This document shows positions 62,739 through 64,000 of a DNA stretch of 64,000 bases, in pieces (within the stretch, counting starts at the first letter, position 1; each line of letters begins with the position of its first letter). This DNA is from an uncultured Eubacterium sp. (GTDB taxonomy: Bacteria > Bacillota > Clostridia > Lachnospirales > Lachnospiraceae). Made by a program: the position numbers and the translations under genes. A model generated the notes under the pieces. It had not been told where the DNA came from. It saw only the letters and a list, made by a program, of their open reading frames with translations, and searched no databases. The stretch covers positions 7,368-71,367 of the forward strand of contig CAJTMV010000019.1 in assembly GCA_910577225.1 (NCBI GenBank). Direction: 5' to 3'.

Positions 62739-63005
62739 TTAAAACAAATCGGAATATGTCCCTGTACGAAACAGCTCCAGCATATCCTGACTGATACGGT
62801 AAACAAGAAGCCGGTCAGATTCAATATGACATTCTCTAAATCCTCTATAATTCCCAATTAACTCATGATCATGGTACTTTTTATCCAGCTTTTGTCTGCA
62901 AGCTAACATATTGACTACATCCCGCAATTGCTCTATCTTACAGCCACGCTTCTTTGCAAGTTTTAAATCCTTTTTAAATTGATTGGATGGAACAATTTTA
63001 AGCAT
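62739..63005 (-). CDS. yafQ: YafQ/RelE-family toxin, probably inactive
   Basis: 88-residue mRNA interferase-type toxin. Fold blocks are clear (KKRGCKIEQLRDVV, HELIGNYRGFRECHI, LLVYRI). In active YafQ the end reads GTHxxLF with a catalytic His; here it is GTYSDLF, so that His is Tyr (residue 84). The DW pair of the active site reads DR. These changes suggest it no longer cleaves mRNA. The ATG overlaps the stop of the antitoxin gene, as in intact pairs. Its partner is broken. Confidence 0.85.
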   Translation of the reverse strand: MLKIVPSNQFKKDLKLAKKRGCKIEQLRDVVNMLACRQKLDKKYHDHELIGNYRGFRECHIESDRLLVYRISQDMLELFRTGTYSDLF

Positions 63006-63280
63006 CGGTAAATACTTCGTCTAATACTTCGTCAAAGGATTCATATCGCTTGTAATTACCAGGATTCTTCATCATTTCTTCACACTCTTTTCATGCTGCT
63101 TTTGTTTCTTCATTCGGTATTTGACGCTTTATTTCAGAAGGAATACCATATATGCATAATAGCCGAACGCAAAAACAGATTGATCGCAGAAGACATATTC
63201 AGTCCAAGATCATTGAAGAGTGCTTCTGCTTCCTGTTTTAGTATCGCATCTACACGTACGTTAATATTTGTCGCAGCCAT
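62998..63280 (-). pseudogene. dinJ: RelB/DinJ antitoxin, broken by frameshift and stop
   Basis: ATG 63280 (MAATNINVRVDAILK) and the following ribbon-helix-helix part (EALFNDLGLNMSSAINLFL) are intact. About position 63150 one base is inserted (CATATATGG where CATAATGG is expected), so the frame shifts and ends as MHIWYSF. In the other frame the rest of DinJ follows: IPSEIKRQIPNEETKAA, then an internal TGA, then EEMMKNPGNYKRYESFDEV. The last codons overlap the toxin start. Confidence 0.85.
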
Positions 63281-63357
63281 AGAAAATCGCCCCTTTTTAT
63301 TTATATGTCTGATTGCAAACATTATCAATAAATTGACACTATATGCTTTGCACTATG

Positions 63358-63939
63358 TTAGTTTTTATAAAACCTATATTCTATAGTTTTAAACGCAAAA
63401 CCATGTTCTTCCACCTCAGTCCCATCTGGCCGTTCCATTCCTAAAGTATCATAATACGCATTTGTAAATGAAATCTGATCATAAGGGAAACTGCTTTGCA
63501 AATCTTTGATATATTCAAATGGGGTATCTATCGATACTACATCAAGTTCCTTTTGAATTGTATTCAAAACATCCTTTACTTCAGGTCTGGCTTTATTTTC
63601 CTGTTCACCAGGATCATTAACAAAACTATCAAACATTTTCTTGTCCCACCAGATAATCTGTTGCAAGATATTTGTATTGCCAGCAGCGAGTATCAGTCCC
63701 AGGAAATCCCGAAAATTACAGGCAATCGGATAGACATGGTAATCGCAACAGGTTTCCGGATTCACACAGAATACCATATCCCCAAAGCCTTTCACAAAAC
63801 AGTAATGTATGCCATTATCCCAACCAATAATTTCCGCTCCAACAGGAGTACAAAAATACGGTGTTTCCGCTCCAGGTTCCAAACCAATCCAGCTGCCATC
63901 TATCTTCAGATTTTTATATTTTTCATAAAGTGTATTCAT
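63358..63939 (-). CDS. Uncharacterised protein, 193 residues
   Basis: Function not recognised. A globular, mixed-composition protein without signal peptide or membrane segment. Notable blocks: KIDGSWIGLEPGAETPYFCTP, GIHYCFVKGFGDMVFCVNPE, YPIACNFRDFLGLILAAGN, IWWDKKMFDSFV. The overall pattern, a single cytosolic domain with many aromatics, resembles immunity proteins of the SUKH type, but no diagnostic motif supports it. GGAGG precedes the ATG. No toxin gene is adjacent on this side. Confidence 0.7.
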   Translation of the reverse strand: MNTLYEKYKNLKIDGSWIGLEPGAETPYFCTPVGAEIIGWDNGIHYCFVKGFGDMVFCVNPETCCDYHVYPIACNFRDFLGLILAAGNTNILQQIIWWDKKMFDSFVNDPGEQENKARPEVKDVLNTIQKELDVVSIDTPFEYIKDLQSSFPYDQISFTNAYYDTLGMERPDGTEVEEHGFAFKTIEYRFYKN

Positions 63940-64000
63940 TTGATACCTCCCTATTTAGTCAAGCCTTTTTTCCTTGAAAATCAAGGATTTTTCGATATAC
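63940..64000. other. Right edge of window
   Basis: Ribosome site GGAGG for the preceding gene and a short CCTTGA/TCAAGG inverted repeat (63972-63986). Too little sequence to say more. Confidence 0.4.

Noticed and set aside
1..64000. tRNA, rRNA genes or insertion sequences with transposase
   Set aside because: I saw none: no cloverleaf-like stretches in the intergenic gaps and no transposase frame apart from the Rpn remnant.

Overview
The window reads as chromosome of a spore-forming, Gram-positive member of the Clostridia, most likely Lachnospiraceae. This rests on gene content and gene order, not on a database search. Sporulation and germination genes are present (an alpha/beta small acid-soluble spore protein, gerW/ytfJ with ytfI, ylbJ). 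Classic Firmicutes neighbourhoods are also present: rpmB / yloU-fakA-recG, yicC-remA-rpoZ-rimO-pgsA, rsmD-coaD near ylbJ, ruvA-ruvB-zapA-U32 peptidase-ftsW-PBP. Nearly all genes lie on the minus strand.

Layout. 1-3.4 kb: his operon hisZ-hisG-hisD (hisD cut by the left edge) behind a perfect TTGACA-17-TATAAT promoter. 3.4-7.8 kb: recU, an RluA-type pseudouridine synthase, a YgiQ-type radical SAM protein and an M23 peptidase. 7.9-16.5 kb: ylbJ (plus strand), a coiled-coil protein, coaD, rsmD, a CinA-type amidase, then pgsA, rimO, rpoZ, remA, yicC and rqcH. 16.7-25.3 kb: spore protein, recG-fakA-yloU, rpmB, a 45-residue membrane protein, gerW-ytfI and a Nudix hydrolase. 25.4-26.6 kb: a gene-free, repeat-rich stretch with two inverted copies of a 226-228 bp palindromic element and decayed relatives. 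26.6-42.4 kb: PBP, FtsW, U32 peptidase, a giant ZapA, ruvBA, a Gx transporter and NusG-II protein, miaB, a mobile-element remnant, folate genes, apbE and a HAD phosphatase. 42.8-62.3 kb: surface-polysaccharide locus. 62.5-64 kb: a decaying toxin-antitoxin pair and an unknown gene.

The polysaccharide locus is the most interesting part. From right to left (direction of transcription) it holds two pyruvyl-transferase-like proteins, two SDR-type sugar enzymes, a TPP enzyme, a membrane glycosyltransferase, a C-methyltransferase, two cytidylyltransferase paralogues, RfbH, a flippase and, further on, gmd-rmd. Together these predict GDP-6-deoxymannose-type and CDP-3,6-dideoxyhexose or branched-sugar precursors for a capsule or cell-wall glycan. 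Three genes carry long poly-G tracts (G11, G11, G9). Both G11 tracts put the gene out of frame and the G9 tract is in frame, which is the signature of slipped-strand phase variation. A 21-bp motif recurs twice in front of an XRE regulator at the left end of the locus, in front of the first gene of the operon, and inside it, which suggests a small dedicated regulon.

The second striking feature is the palindromic element at 25.6-26.6 kb. Its 118-nt core is about 96% identical between copies. Part of the outer stem has changed completely between the copies, yet both arms remain complementary within each copy. This is the pattern expected of a structured RNA or a hairpin-dependent mobile element.
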